64,000 nt of DNA from Nitratireductor sp. (GTDB lineage: Bacteria > Pseudomonadota > Alphaproteobacteria > Rhizobiales > Rhizobiaceae). The notes under the pieces were generated by a model that saw only the letters and a program-made list of their open reading frames with translations, was not told where the DNA came from and searched no databases. Made by a program: the position numbers and the translations under genes. The DNA lies in the NCBI GenBank assembly GCA_020441665.1, contig JAGRLT010000045.1, forward strand, positions 1 to 64,000, given 5' to 3'. Positions 8,389 to 17,596 of this stretch are shown piece after piece; position 1 is the first letter of the stretch; every line of letters begins with the position of its first letter.

Positions 8389-10683
8389 TCACGCGTAATA
8401 CTGCACCGGGGTTCCGGCGAGTGCTGCGATGTTGAGCAGGCCGCGCGCGGTGATCGACGGCGTGACGATGTGGGCGCGGTTGCCCATGCCCATCAGGATC
8501 GGTCCGACCTCCAATCCGCCGGCGACCGTTTTGATCGCGTTGCGCACCGCGCTTGCCGCTTCCGAATTGGAGAAGACCAGCACGTTGGCGGGGCCTTCCA
8601 GCTTGGAATTGGGGAAGATGCGCTGGCGCAATTTGGGATCGAGCGCGGTGTCGAGCTGCATTTCGCCTTCATAGATGAAGTTGCAGCCGCTCTCGCCGAG
8701 GATCGAGATCGCCTCGCGCAGTCGGCGGGCCGAGCGGCTGTCGAGATTGCCGAATTGCGAATTGGAACACAGCGCGATGCGCGGCTCGATGCCGAAGCGG
8801 CGAACGTGGCGGGCGGACGCCCGGACGATTTCGGCGATTTCGGCGGCGGAGGGCTCGGGGAAGACCTGGGTGTCGGCGACGAAGAGCGGACCTGAATCCA
8901 GGATCAGCAGCGACAGGGCGCCGTGGGGCTGCAATTCCGCGGTCGACAGCATCTGGCGGACATAGTTGAGGTGCCAGGAATACTGCCCGAACGTGCCGCA
9001 GATCAGGCTGTCGGCCTCACCGCGATGGACCATGACGGCGCCGATGGCGGTCGTATTGGTGCGCAGAACCGCGCGGGCGATGTCGGGGGTGACGCCCTTG
9101 CGTTCCATCACGCTGTGATAGGTTTCCCAGTAATCGCGGTAGCGGTGATCGGCCTCGGGATTGACGATCTCGCAACGCTCGAAAAATCCCGGCGGCAGGG
9201 CGGCCTGTTCGCAGCGGCGCTCGATCACTTCCGGGCGGCCGATCAGCACCGGCTGATCGGTCATCTCCTCGTTTATGGCGAGCGCTGCGCGGATGACGCG
9301 CTCGTCCTCCCCCTCGGCAAAGACGATGCGGCGCTTCGCCGTGCGCGCCGCCTCGAAGACCGGGCGCATGATCATCGACGAGCGGTAGACGGCTGCCTTG
9401 AGGTTTTCCTCGTAGGCTTCCATGTCGGCGATCGGTCTGGTGGCGACGCCGGTCTGCATGGCGGCACCCGCGACGGCGCTTGCCACCACATGCTGCAGGC
9501 GGGCGTCAAACGGCTTGGGAATGAGATAGTCGGGGCCGAATTTCAACTGTTCGTCGCCATAGACGGCGGCGGTCTCGGCCGTCGATGTCATGCGCGCGAG
9601 CCGTGCGATGCCCTCGACGCAGGCGATCTTCATTTCGTCGTTGATCTCGGTGGCGCCGACATCGAGCGCGCCGCGGAAGATGAAGGGAAAGCACAGGACG
9701 TTGTTGACCTGGTTGGGATAGTCCGACCGGCCAGTCGCCATGATGGCGCCGGGAGAAACCTCGTAGACCTCTTCCGGCATGATTTCCGGCGTCGGATTGG
9801 CGAGCGCGAAGATGATCGGCTTTTCCGCCATGCTGGCGACCATTTCCGGCTTCAGGACGCCGGGGCCCGACAGGCCGAGGAACATGTCGGCGCCCTTGAT
9901 GGTATCGGCAAGCGACTGGTTGCCGCCCTTGCGGGCATAGGCTTCCTTCTGGGGGTTCATGTCCTCGGTGCGGCCTTCGTGAACGAGGCCGGCAAGATCG
10001 TGCAGGTAGACGTTTTCGCGCTTGACGCCCAGTTTCAGCAGCATGTTGAGGCAGGCAATGCCGGCGGCGCCGCCGCCGGTGGAAACGATCTTCAGGGTCT
10101 CGAACGAGCGGCCGGTCAGTTCGAGCGCGTTGCGGGCGGCAGCGGCAACGACGATTGCCGTGCCGTGCTGGTCGTCGTGAAAGACCGGGATGCCCATCCG
10201 CTCGCGGCAGATTTTCTCAACGATAAAACAGTCCGGCGCCTTGATGTCTTCCAGGTTGATGGCGCCGAAGGTCGGCTCCAGCGCGATGATATGCTCGGCG
10301 AGCTTTTCGGGGTCGCTTTCGTCAAGTTCGAGATCGAAGCAGTCGATATTGGCGAATTTCTTGAACAGCACCGCCTTGCCTTCCATGATCGGCTTGGAGG
10401 CGAGCGGGCCGATATTGCCCAGGCCGAGGGCGGCGCTGCCATTGGAGACGACCGCGACGAGATTGGCGCGGCTGGTATAGCGGGCCGCATCGAGCGGGTT
10501 GTCCTTGATGGCGAGGCAGGCCTCGGCGACGCCGGGCGAGTAGGCGCGCGACAGGTCGCGCGGGCTGGCCATCGGCTTGGTGGGACGGATTTCGAGTTTT
10601 CCCGGCTTGGGGAACTCGTGATAGAAAAGCGCTTCCTGGCGGACCAGCGCTTCGGCGGCTTCATCCCGTTTGGTCTTCGGCAA
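8389..10683 (-). CDS. NAD(P)-dependent malic enzyme with C-terminal phosphotransacetylase-like domain
   Basis: A 764-residue MaeB-type enzyme (rhizobial DME/TME family) that decarboxylates malate to pyruvate. The N-terminal malic domain holds [14 protein letters not shown]. The NAD(P)-binding domain holds [20 protein letters not shown], and the last ~330 residues are a phosphate acetyltransferase-like domain that is usually regulatory and not catalytic. The only sensible start is TTG at 10683, because it has GGGAGG five bases upstream, keeps the full malic domain, and the next in-frame ATG is 38 codons in. Cofactor preference cannot be read with confidence. It converges on the SDR gene. Confidence 0.93.
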   Translation of the reverse strand: MPKTKRDEAAEALVRQEALFYHEFPKPGKLEIRPTKPMASPRDLSRAYSPGVAEACLAIKDNPLDAARYTSRANLVAVVSNGSAALGLGNIGPLASKPIMEGKAVLFKKFANIDCFDLELDESDPEKLAEHIIALEPTFGAINLEDIKAPDCFIVEKICRERMGIPVFHDDQHGTAIVVAAAARNALELTGRSFETLKIVSTGGGAAGIACLNMLLKLGVKRENVYLHDLAGLVHEGRTEDMNPQKEAYARKGGNQSLADTIKGADMFLGLSGPGVLKPEMVASMAEKPIIFALANPTPEIMPEEVYEVSPGAIMATGRSDYPNQVNNVLCFPFIFRGALDVGATEINDEMKIACVEGIARLARMTSTAETAAVYGDEQLKFGPDYLIPKPFDARLQHVVASAVAGAAMQTGVATRPIADMEAYEENLKAAVYRSSMIMRPVFEAARTAKRRIVFAEGEDERVIRAALAINEEMTDQPVLIGRPEVIERRCEQAALPPGFFERCEIVNPEADHRYRDYWETYHSVMERKGVTPDIARAVLRTNTTAIGAVMVHRGEADSLICGTFGQYSWHLNYVRQMLSTAELQPHGALSLLILDSGPLFVADTQVFPEPSAAEIAEIVRASARHVRRFGIEPRIALCSNSQFGNLDSRSARRLREAISILGESGCNFIYEGEMQLDTALDPKLRQRIFPNSKLEGPANVLVFSNSEAASAVRNAIKTVAGGLEVGPILMGMGNRAHIVTPSITARGLLNIAALAGTPVQYYA

Positions 10684-10749
10684 GATTTCCTCCCAATTGC
10701 CCTGAATGCTGCGCGGAGTGCCGGGAGCGGCTCGACGATGCTCCGGCGA

Positions 10750-12024
10750 TCAGGAACCGCTTAGCGCATTTTCATACCAGTTTACCAGCAACTTGCGCTC
10801 TTGCACCGACAATGTGATGCCGAATTTCGCCGTGAAGGGCGGCGGCATGGCATGACTGCGGCCTGCCTGGAGATAGATGTCGCGGGCGCGGGCGGCGATT
10901 TCGGCCTCGCTTTCGAGTATCACGCCCCTGGGCGGCACGATCATGCCCTCCCAGGCGGGCTCCTGGCCATGGCATAGGGAACAGCGGCCCTGAACCAGCT
11001 GAACGGCTTCCTTAAAGCCGGCGGCTTCGGCGAAGCGGCTGTGGCCTGGCCGCATGTTTTGCGTCGCGCCCGGTTCGTGGTCTCGCGGCGCGAGGCTCGA
11101 AAGCCACACGATCAGGGCAAACAGCACCACGGCGGCGAGCCAGGTCCAGCGCGGATTGCCGGCGCGCGCATGGCGGGTGTTGAACCCGTGGCGGATGACG
11201 ACCCCCATCAGGAAGACGAGCGCGGCGATCAGCCAGTTGTACTCGGTCGCGAAGGCGAGCGGGTAGTGGTTCGACAGCATCAGGAAGATGACCGGCAGGG
11301 TGAGGTAGTTGTTGTGCGTCGCGCGCAGCCTGGCGGTCCTGCCGTATTTCGGGTCGGGCTTGCGGCCGGCCCTGAGGTCGGCAACGATGATGCGCTGGCT
11401 TGGGATGATGATGTGGGCGATGTTGGCCGTCATGATCGTCGCGGCGAACGCGCCCATATGCAGCATCATCGCCCTGCCGGTGAAGATCTGGCTGTAGCTC
11501 CAGCCCGTCGCGACGAGCAGCGCGAAAAGCAACGGCATGAGCGTCGCCGGGTGCTCGCCCAGCGGCGATTTGCAAAGCCGGTCATAGACGACCCAGCCAA
11601 GGACCAGCGAGGTGGCGGAAAGGGCGATCGCCTGCCACGGGGCAAGGTCCGCCTTTGCGGGGTCGATGAGGAAGAGCTCGGCGCCGGCCCAGTAGACGAT
11701 GGCGAGCAGCGTGGCGCCCGACAGCCAGGTCGCATAGCTTTCCCATCTGAACCAGGTCAGATGCTCCGGCATTTCCGCGGGCGCGACGCCGAACCTGCGG
11801 ATCTGGTAGAGATCGCCGCCATGGATCTGCCATTGCTCGCCCCGCCATTGCTCGCCTTGCCACTCCTCGTCATGGGCGCCCTCGGGCAGGTCCGGCGCCC
11901 GGCGCAGGCCGAGATCGAGGGCGATGAAATAGAAGGAGGAGCCGATCCAGGCGATCGCGGTGACAACGTGGAGCCAGCGTACCGCAAAGGCCATCCACTC
12001 CCAGACTAAGGCATATTCGTACAT
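10750..12024 (-). CDS. puuD: Membrane urate hydroxylase PuuD (urate oxidase with C-terminal cytochrome c)
   Basis: The 424-residue product begins with a multi-helix membrane domain (MYEYALVWEWMAFAVRWLHVVTAIAWIGSS is truncated here to its opening helix) and ends with a periplasmic cytochrome c domain containing CSLCH. This is the PuuD family, which hydroxylates urate to 5-hydroxyisourate and passes electrons to the respiratory chain. ATG at 12024 is chosen because the membrane helix starts there; an upstream extension would add 37 non-conserved residues. No other purine-degradation gene is adjacent, so it sits apart from its pathway. It is 66 bp from the malic enzyme gene on the same strand. 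Confidence 0.88.
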   Translation of the reverse strand: MYEYALVWEWMAFAVRWLHVVTAIAWIGSSFYFIALDLGLRRAPDLPEGAHDEEWQGEQWRGEQWQIHGGDLYQIRRFGVAPAEMPEHLTWFRWESYATWLSGATLLAIVYWAGAELFLIDPAKADLAPWQAIALSATSLVLGWVVYDRLCKSPLGEHPATLMPLLFALLVATGWSYSQIFTGRAMMLHMGAFAATIMTANIAHIIIPSQRIIVADLRAGRKPDPKYGRTARLRATHNNYLTLPVIFLMLSNHYPLAFATEYNWLIAALVFLMGVVIRHGFNTRHARAGNPRWTWLAAVVLFALIVWLSSLAPRDHEPGATQNMRPGHSRFAEAAGFKEAVQLVQGRCSLCHGQEPAWEGMIVPPRGVILESEAEIAARARDIYLQAGRSHAMPPPFTAKFGITLSVQERKLLVNWYENALSGS

Positions 12025-12156
12025 GGTTCCCCATTGGTCGGTGCCGGGACTGGCGCCGGTATCCCCGTGGTGACTTCTCTTACCACGGCAAGTTCCATGC
12101 ATCGCAATGGGTTGGCAAGGCTTCGGCCGGTTCAAAATCCGCCAGCCGATGCCGGC

Positions 12157-12945
12157 TCACTCATCGCTTCCCTCGGGAAAATCGCAGAGCCGGTAGCCGC
12201 CGCGGCGTTCGGCGAGGTCGAGATGCAGGTGATCGTTGTGGTTGGGATCGCTACCCGGGCCGAGCACGGTGGTGAAATGGAGGCAGGCGGCGAAGCGAAC
12301 GGCCTTCTGATAGCCTTCGGTCACGTCGCCGGTGCGCTGGCGCGGTTCGATGGCGATGCGGGTTCCGTCCGAAAAGCGCAGGCCGGATATGTCGATCGCC
12401 GTGCCCCTGGCGTGTTCGGACAGTTTTGCCTGCGGGTCGTTGTTGCGGCCGCGGCAGACATAGCTCGAAGCGGTGTCGATGCGCACCAGTTTCGGGCTGC
12501 CGGGCAGGGCCTCGGCAAAGGGCCCTGCCGCCTTGGCAAGCCAGTCGGCGAGCGCCAGCGCGGTTTCGCACCGCACGGTGATGGCGGGGCTGAGATCGAC
12601 CGGACCGGCGAGCCGGCTTATCGCGTAGGGATGGGCGATGCCGCAGCCGCCCTCGCCGGCGATGGGCGGCAGTGCGGCGAACACGATACCGGCGGCCAGC
12701 ATCGCCTTTTCGCATTCTGGATCGGGCGCGGATACGGCCCCGGCTGAGGGACCATCCTGTGACGCTGCTGCTGTTGGGGCTGCCTGAGCGCCCGGCTCCG
12801 CTTCCTCAAGCGCAGGTGCAGGCCCGGGTCGCTTTTGCGGGATCGGAATTTCGCCGGCGAGGGCCGGCAGTGCCAGAAGAAGGCCTGCCGCTGCCGAAAA
12901 GGCGATGCGTCGCGGCCTGTTCGCGGCGGTCATGCGTCTTGCCAT
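12157..12945 (-). CDS. Extensin-like domain protein, secreted
   Basis: A 262-residue protein with a Sec signal peptide (about residues 1-30, ending ALAGE) and a Pro/Ala-rich linker. The C-terminal extensin-like domain is recognised by CGIAHPYAISRL, the YVCRGRNN/HARGTAIDISGLRF block and HNDHLHLDLAERRGGYRLC. The HARG...D and NDHLHLD pattern resembles D,D-peptidase-like metal sites (LAS-type fold), so a periplasmic cell-wall function is plausible but unproven. It is transcribed divergently from the cytochrome c gene. Confidence 0.82.
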   Translation of the reverse strand: MARRMTAANRPRRIAFSAAAGLLLALPALAGEIPIPQKRPGPAPALEEAEPGAQAAPTAAASQDGPSAGAVSAPDPECEKAMLAAGIVFAALPPIAGEGGCGIAHPYAISRLAGPVDLSPAITVRCETALALADWLAKAAGPFAEALPGSPKLVRIDTASSYVCRGRNNDPQAKLSEHARGTAIDISGLRFSDGTRIAIEPRQRTGDVTEGYQKAVRFAACLHFTTVLGPGSDPNHNDHLHLDLAERRGGYRLCDFPEGSDE

Positions 12946-12971
12946 CGCTCTACCCGGTACCTTTTGCCAAG

Positions 12972-12985
12972 TTGATAAAAGTCAA
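12972..12985. promoter_or_regulatory. Candidate FNR/FixK box
   Basis: TTGATAAAAGTCAA matches the FNR/FixK/FnrN consensus TTGAT-N4-ATCAA at 9 of 10 specified bases. It lies in the divergent spacer between the extensin-like gene and the cytochrome c gene, 174 bp before the cytochrome c start. Oxygen control of cytochrome genes by this site class is well established in rhizobia. Use at this locus is inferred. Confidence 0.5.
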
Positions 12986-13159
12986 ATACGTGCGCGAACA
13001 TGCGTCATAATGTACAGGGGGAATTGCGTTCTCTGCGTGCTTTAAAGCGCCAGATCGTCCGCCGAATTCCCCAATGGCGATTCGGGCGGAAGTCAGGTCC
13101 GGCGCCACAAGAACCGCATCGAAGCGGTCGGAACATGAACACGCAATTGGGAGTGAAGC

Positions 13160-13552
13160 ATGAAACGCATTGTCAAACCCGTCCTTGCCGCACTGTTGCT
13201 GACCGGCGCAGCCCATTCGGCGTTCGCCGACGGCGATGCCGAGAAGGGCGAGAAAGTATTCAAGAAGTGCAAGGCCTGTCATGTCGCCGACAGCGACCAG
13301 AACAAGGTTGGCCCGAGTCTGCAGAACGTCATCGGCCGTACCGCCGGCACGGTCGAGGGTTTCAAGTATTCGACCGGGATGGTGGATGCGGGCGCGGGCG
13401 GCCTGGTATGGACGCCCGAGACCATCGCCCCCTTCGTGCAGGACCCCAAGGGTACGATTGCAGGAACGAAAATGTCGTTTGCCGGGCTCAAGAAGCCTGA
13501 GGATGTGGAAAACGTCATCGCTTATCTGAAGCAGTTTTCGCCTGCTGAATGA
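13160..13552 (+). CDS. Periplasmic class I cytochrome c (c2/c-550-like)
   Basis: A 130-residue precursor with a signal peptide (residues 1-23, ...SAFA|DGDAEKG), the haem-binding motif CKACH at 37-41 and a probable axial Met at M105 (GTKMSFAGL). It is a soluble electron carrier in the periplasm between the bc1 complex and oxidases or other acceptors. The start ATG at 13160 has GGGAGTGAAGC upstream. A strong rho-independent terminator follows the stop. A 9/10 FNR-type box upstream suggests control by oxygen. Confidence 0.92.
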   Translation: MKRIVKPVLAALLLTGAAHSAFADGDAEKGEKVFKKCKACHVADSDQNKVGPSLQNVIGRTAGTVEGFKYSTGMVDAGAGGLVWTPETIAPFVQDPKGTIAGTKMSFAGLKKPEDVENVIAYLKQFSPAE

Positions 13553-13562
13553 GTGCAAAACG

Positions 13563-13601
13563 GGTCATGGCGCCGAAAATGCCGGCGTCGTGGCCTTTTT
13601 T
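13563..13601 (+). terminator. Rho-independent terminator after cytochrome c gene
   Basis: GGTCATGGCGCCG (13563-13575) pairs over its full 13 bases with CGGCGTCGTGGCC (13583-13595), allowing three G-U pairs. Six T residues follow at 13596-13601. It begins 10 bp after the cytochrome c stop codon and separates it from hemA. Confidence 0.92.
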
Positions 13602-13761
13602 GGGCGGGGTTGGAGCACTGTTGACACTGTGTCGCGTCAGGTTTTGGTCGCAATGGGTTTGATTTTGCGGCAAACTGGATTGGCCCATATCGAAAAGAAT
13701 GAATGTCTTCCTGTCGGCATGCCTGCGGGATTACAGCGTGAAAGAGTGCAGGACTGGCCGA

Positions 13762-14976
13762 ATGGATTTCGAAGCATTTTTCGCCGCGGGACTTGACGAA
13801 CTGAAATCCGATGGCCGTTACCGGGTTTTTGCCGATCTGGAGCGCCGCGCCGGGCATTTTCCGAAGGCCTATCGCCATGTGGGCGAGGCCGTGCGCGAGG
13901 TCACCGTCTGGTGCTCGAACGACTATCTCGGCATGGGCCAGAGCCCACTGGTGATGGAGGCGATGAAGGCGGCGATCGACGCCCATGGCACGGGGGCCGG
14001 CGGCACGCGCAACATTTCCGGCACCAACCACACCCATGTCCTGCTGGAACAGGAACTTGCCGATCTGCACGGCAAGGAAGCGGCGCTGCTGTTTACCTCG
14101 GGCTATGTTTCCAACTGGGCGACGCTTGGCACGCTGGCGGCGAAGCTGCCCAATGCGATCGTGTTTTCGGATGAAAAGAACCATGCCTCGATGATCGAGG
14201 GCATCCGCCATTCGCGCGCCGAAAAGCATATCTTCAAGCACAATGACTGGAAGGATCTCGATGCCAGGCTGTCGAGGGTCGAGCCGGGCCGTCCGATCAT
14301 AGTCGCCTTCGAATCGGTCTATTCGATGGATGGCGATATCGCGCCAATCGCCGAGATCTGCGCGGTTGCCAAGAAGCATGGCGCGCTGACCTATCTCGAC
14401 GAGGTTCATGCGGTGGGCATGTACGGTCCGCGCGGCGGCGGGGTTGCCGAGGCGCGCGGCCTGATGGACCAGCTCGACATCATCGAGGGAACGCTTGGCA
14501 AGGCGTTCGGCGTGATGGGCGGCTATATCGCCGCCTCCGCCAATCTGTGCGATTTCGTCCGCTCCCACGCCTCGGGCTTCATCTTCACCACGGCGCTCTC
14601 GCCGGCGCTGGCGGCCGGCGCACTCGCCTCGATCCGCCACCTCAGGGCGAGCAGCGCGGAGCGCGACGGGCAGAAGGCCAATGTCGCCAAGGTGCGCGCC
14701 GGACTCGACCGCAGCGGCATTCCCTATATGCCGAATGACAGCCACATCATTCCGGTGATGGTGGGCGACGCCAAGAAGTGCAAATGGATTTCCGATATCC
14801 TGCTCGACCAGTACGGCATCTATGTCCAGCCGATCAACTATCCGACCGTGCCGGTGAAGAGCGAGCGGCTGCGGATCACGCCCGGCCCGCTGCACACCGA
14901 TGAGGATATCGATCACCTGATCCACGGTCTCAACGATCTGTGGTCGCAATGCGCGCTGGCGCGCCAGGTGGCGTAG
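13762..14976 (+). CDS. hemA: 5-aminolevulinate synthase (C4 pathway)
   Basis: The 404-residue PLP enzyme condenses glycine and succinyl-CoA to 5-aminolevulinate, the first step of tetrapyrrole synthesis in alphaproteobacteria. The N terminus MDFEAFF and the [12 protein letters not shown] block are typical of rhizobial HemA. The [22 protein letters not shown] and PLP-lysine motif EGTLGKAFG are all present. ATG at 13762 is chosen from the conserved start, not the ATG 21 codons upstream. It is independent of the cytochrome c gene, being behind its terminator, though both serve haem proteins. Confidence 0.96.
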   Translation: MDFEAFFAAGLDELKSDGRYRVFADLERRAGHFPKAYRHVGEAVREVTVWCSNDYLGMGQSPLVMEAMKAAIDAHGTGAGGTRNISGTNHTHVLLEQELADLHGKEAALLFTSGYVSNWATLGTLAAKLPNAIVFSDEKNHASMIEGIRHSRAEKHIFKHNDWKDLDARLSRVEPGRPIIVAFESVYSMDGDIAPIAEICAVAKKHGALTYLDEVHAVGMYGPRGGGVAEARGLMDQLDIIEGTLGKAFGVMGGYIAASANLCDFVRSHASGFIFTTALSPALAAGALASIRHLRASSAERDGQKANVAKVRAGLDRSGIPYMPNDSHIIPVMVGDAKKCKWISDILLDQYGIYVQPINYPTVPVKSERLRITPGPLHTDEDIDHLIHGLNDLWSQCALARQVA

Positions 14977-15158
14977 GCGGCATAGCTGCCGGATTTCGGG
15001 CACGGCGGGGCGGGTCTCGTTTTCCGTTCCTGTTGAGGTGGGCGAGGCGCCGGGCGGGATGCCCATGTGAATCCGGATTGCTCTCGGGATCGCGAACGGG
15101 ATCGCGCGTCGTTTTGGGCGGCGGCTACCCGCAAGTCTTCATCTCTCTCCCATGAATT
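14977..15158. other. hemA-parD spacer
   Basis: This stretch between the hemA stop and the parDE operator holds no convincing gene. It contains only short GC-rich repeats such as CGGGATCGCGAACGGGATCG (15088-15107), an 11-bp direct repeat with no clear function. Confidence 0.5.
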
Positions 15159-15213
15159 GGTTTTGGCAAAAATTGCCATGCTTTTTGCCAAACCTTGTCA
15201 TCGATGCTATCTA
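15159..15213 (+). promoter_or_regulatory. parDE promoter with inverted-repeat operator
   Basis: GGTTTTGGCAAAAA (15159-15172) is repeated in inverted form as TTTTTGCCAAACC (15182-15194), with one unpaired base. The right arm overlaps a -35-like TTGCCA (15185-15190). After a 17-bp spacer comes a -10-like TATCTA (15208-15213). ParD antitoxins repress their own operon through such repeats, so this is a likely autoregulatory site. Confidence 0.6.
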
Positions 15214-15239
15214 TGGTCGAACCCGAAAAGGACCCGGCC

Positions 15240-15485
15240 ATGGCAACCATGAATATTTCCCTGCCCGATGCGATGAAGAACTGGGTTGAGGAACAAGCGC
15301 GCCTTGGGCGTCACAGCAATGCAAGCGACTACATGCGCGATCTGATTCGCAAGGATCAGGAGCGGCGGCTGGCGCTCGACCTGCTGCAGACGGCGGTTAC
15401 CGAAGGACTGGAAAGCGGTGCGCCGCAGCACTTCGACGTGGAGGGTTTCAAGCTGCGCATGCGTGATCGGCATGTCGCCAGGTGA
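15240..15485 (+). CDS. parD: ParD-family antitoxin (ribbon-helix-helix)
   Basis: An 81-residue protein of the ParD/CC2985 type. The N-terminal ribbon-helix-helix (MATMNISLPDAMKNWVEEQA, then GRHSNASDYMRDLIRKDQ) binds DNA, and the C-terminal helix binds the toxin. ATG at 15240 is chosen because the beta-strand MNISLP begins the family; AAAAGGA lies upstream. Its stop codon overlaps the parE start region by 14 bp, the normal arrangement for antitoxin-toxin translation coupling. Confidence 0.88.
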   Translation: MATMNISLPDAMKNWVEEQARLGRHSNASDYMRDLIRKDQERRLALDLLQTAVTEGLESGAPQHFDVEGFKLRMRDRHVAR

Positions 15486-15795
15486 TCGGGCAGACTATCG
15501 GCTGACGCCGAAAGCGCTTGATGATCTTGAGGAAATATGGCGCTACACGGCGGAAACCTGGTCGATCGAGCAGGCCGATGACTCTGTCGACCGGCTGAAT
15601 CAGGCGTTCGAGATGCTGGGAAAGATGCCGGCCATGGCGCGGGAGTATCGGGAAATCAATCCGCCGGTGCGGGTTCATGTCAACCAGAGTCATCTCATTG
15701 TTTACAGGGCGGATGAAAACAGCGGCACGATCGCGGTGCTGCGCGTTCTTGGTGGCCGGCGGGACTGGCAGGCGATCCTGAATGCGATTGGGTAG
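15472..15795 (+). CDS. parE: ParE-family toxin
   Basis: A 107-residue RelE/ParE-superfamily toxin. The fold markers YRLTPKALDDLEEIWRYTAETWS, the conserved hydrophobic strand HLIVYRADENSGTIAVLRVLGGRRDW and the C-terminal tail are complete, so the toxin looks intact. ParE toxins poison DNA gyrase and are neutralised by ParD. The start ATG at 15472 lies within parD. Confidence 0.87.
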   Translation: MSPGDRADYRLTPKALDDLEEIWRYTAETWSIEQADDSVDRLNQAFEMLGKMPAMAREYREINPPVRVHVNQSHLIVYRADENSGTIAVLRVLGGRRDWQAILNAIG

Positions 15796-15817
15796 CGTGC
15801 TTGCAGGCAGCCGCCCC

Positions 15818-16411
15818 TTACCGCGCCATGGAATGATATTCGTCGTTGGGCTGCTTGTCGGTTGCCGCGGACATGCGGTTCGACATGTTGAAGAAGGCGG
15901 CGACGGCGGCGATATCCCAGATGTCGCGATCCTTCCAGCCGGCCTTGCGCAAGGCGGCGCGGTGTTCCTCGTCGATCGTTTCGGGATGCTTGGTGATCTC
16001 CCATGCGAAGTCGAGCATGGCGCGCTGCTTTCCGGTCAGTTCCGCCGTGCGGTAGTTCATGACGAGCTGCTCGCCCAGCCTGGGGTCGCCGGAAAGCTGG
16101 CGCACCGCCGCGCCATGGGCGGTGAGGCAATAATAGCAGTGATTGGCGGAAGAAACGGTCACCGCGATCATTTCACGTTCGAGCTTGGTAAGGCCCGATT
16201 CGCCCAGCATCAGATCGTTGTACATCTCGGTGAAGCCGGCAAACTTCACCGAATGCCAGGCATAGGCCGCGAGCACGTTGGGCACGAAGCCGAGCTTCTC
16301 CTTCGCCACATTGAGATATTTCTGCTGGCGCTCGGTGAGCGGCACCTCCGCCTTCGGCATTTTCAATGCGACGATGGGTTTCGGCTTGGCGGGTTTGGTC
16401 TTCTTGGCCAT
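15818..16411 (-). CDS. AhpD-like peroxidase-related protein
   Basis: A 197-residue protein of the carboxymuconolactone decarboxylase/AhpD superfamily (uncharacterised peroxidase-related subgroup). The redox motif C92-x2-C95-x3-H99 (CYYCLTAH) is intact, as is the preceding ERE segment of AhpD proton-relay type. It probably has alkylhydroperoxidase activity in the cytoplasm. ATG at 16411 has an excellent AGGAGGAAATTG ribosome site. The first 20 residues are Lys/Pro-rich and not part of the fold. Confidence 0.85.
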   Translation of the reverse strand: MAKKTKPAKPKPIVALKMPKAEVPLTERQQKYLNVAKEKLGFVPNVLAAYAWHSVKFAGFTEMYNDLMLGESGLTKLEREMIAVTVSSANHCYYCLTAHGAAVRQLSGDPRLGEQLVMNYRTAELTGKQRAMLDFAWEITKHPETIDEEHRAALRKAGWKDRDIWDIAAVAAFFNMSNRMSAATDKQPNDEYHSMAR

Positions 16412-16534
16412 CAATTTCCTCCTGGTCGTGAAGAGCTTAGCACCGAAAGATGCTGTCAGAAATATTGACTTGTGCGCCGGCGATAAATCCTTCAACTGCC
16501 GGCAATAGAGCCTGAAAGGCTCTGGGAGACGGCG

Positions 16535-17143
16535 ATGATCGAGACACATCCACCGAGAAAACTGACCGGCAAGGTGACGCGGGTGCTGCAGGCGTCGGGC
16601 GCAGACTTCGTGTCCGCCCCTGTCGAGAGATTGAAACTGACTTTCGAAGGCATCGAAGGCGACTTTCATGCCGGGATGTCGCGCCAGTCGGGCAGCCGCG
16701 AGCCCTGGTATCCGCGCGGCACGGTGATGCGCAATGAACGGCAGATTTCGATCCTGTCGGAGGAGGAGCTTGGCGAGATCGCCGAGGGCATGGGTATCGA
16801 CAAGGTCGATCCGGGCTGGATCGGCGGCAATCTGGTGTTCGAGGGCATTGCGCGGATGAGCTATCTGCCGCCGCGCACCCTGCTGTTCTTCGAGGGCGGG
16901 GTGACGCTGCGCGTCGATGGCTACAATGCGCCCTGCCGGCTGGCGGGCAGCAGGATCGCCGAGGCGACGGGCGCCGAACCCGGCCCAAGCGGCGACTATA
17001 CCAGGTCCGATCGCGCGCTCGCCTTCAAGGATGCGGCACATATGAAGCGCGGTCTCGTTGCCTGGGTCGAGAGGGAAGGCGCGATCACGGCCGGAGAAAC
17101 CGTTACCGCCCGGCTCTGGGAACAGTGGATCTATCCGGGCTGA
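16535..17143 (+). CDS. MOSC domain-containing protein
   Basis: A 202-residue single-domain MOSC protein. The conserved Cys thought to carry sulfur or bind molybdenum cofactor is C134 in NAPCRLAG. FEGIEGDFHAG, the SREPWYPRGT stretch and the WIGGNLVFEGI block are also typical. MOSC proteins act in molybdenum cofactor sulfuration or N-hydroxylated substrate reduction, and nothing adjacent narrows the role. The 3' end overlaps the DUF2293 gene on the opposite strand by 41 bp. Confidence 0.82.
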   Translation: MIETHPPRKLTGKVTRVLQASGADFVSAPVERLKLTFEGIEGDFHAGMSRQSGSREPWYPRGTVMRNERQISILSEEELGEIAEGMGIDKVDPGWIGGNLVFEGIARMSYLPPRTLLFFEGGVTLRVDGYNAPCRLAGSRIAEATGAEPGPSGDYTRSDRALAFKDAAHMKRGLVAWVEREGAITAGETVTARLWEQWIYPG

Positions 17144-17441
17144 GATCGGCTGTTTTCAAGCGTCGGGAACAGTCCCATCTTTCCAGTTGCGCGTTGATTT
17201 CCGCCAGTACGAAATGGCGCGCCGCATCGGTGTCATAGCCTTCCGCCAACAGTCGGTCGTAATCGGTATATTCATGCCGGGCGAGGGTGGTGACCGCCTG
17301 CCAGGCGGCAATCGAAGGCGGCAGATGGCGCAGATGGCCGCGCAGGGCGATCGCCAGAATGGCCTCGAAATCGGCGAGGCTCGCCAGCGGCACCAACTCG
17401 CGGAGCGCTTTCCGGTAGGCGGATTCACGCTTTTGTTTCAT
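17103..17441 (-). CDS. DUF2293 domain-containing protein
   Basis: A roughly 112-residue basic protein whose core LRHLPPSIAAWQAVTTLARHEYTDYDRLLAEGYDTDAARHFVL (quoted in two parts by families as LRHLPP and YDxxxARHFVL) matches DUF2293, common in rhizobia and without known function. The start is uncertain: ATG at 17441 begins the conserved helix, while ATG at 17468 or TTG at 17516 would add residues without a better ribosome site. It converges on and overlaps the MOSC gene. Confidence 0.65.
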   Translation of the reverse strand: MKQKRESAYRKALRELVPLASLADFEAILAIALRGHLRHLPPSIAAWQAVTTLARHEYTDYDRLLAEGYDTDAARHFVLAEINAQLERWDCSRRLKTADLSPDRSTVPRAGR

Positions 17442-17542
17442 GAGTTTGCGCCTGATTTCTGAAAACATTTCGATGTTGAGCCGATGCCCGGTTGCTGCCT
17501 GTCTTTCCCCGCGCAATTGCCGCTTGCCAAGTCTCGAAATAT

Positions 17543-17562
17543 ATATAAAGATATCTTTATAT
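17543..17562. promoter_or_regulatory. 20-bp perfect palindrome, likely operator of the ArsR-methyltransferase gene
   Basis: ATATAAAGATATCTTTATAT is a perfect 20-bp palindrome centred between 17552 and 17553, only 34 bp before the ArsR-methyltransferase start codon, in an otherwise GC-rich region. ArsR proteins bind AT-rich palindromes. Comparative genomics has proposed methionine-cycle ArsR regulators (SahR, SamR) in Proteobacteria, and this site fits an autoregulated member. Confidence 0.75.
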
Positions 17563-17596
17563 CATTTTTGTCTTTGGCGCGGATACCGGGAAACCC

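Noticed and set aside
13656..13676. FNR-like half site TTGATTTTGCGGCAA upstream of hemA.
   Set aside because: The second half matches the consensus poorly even with altered spacing.
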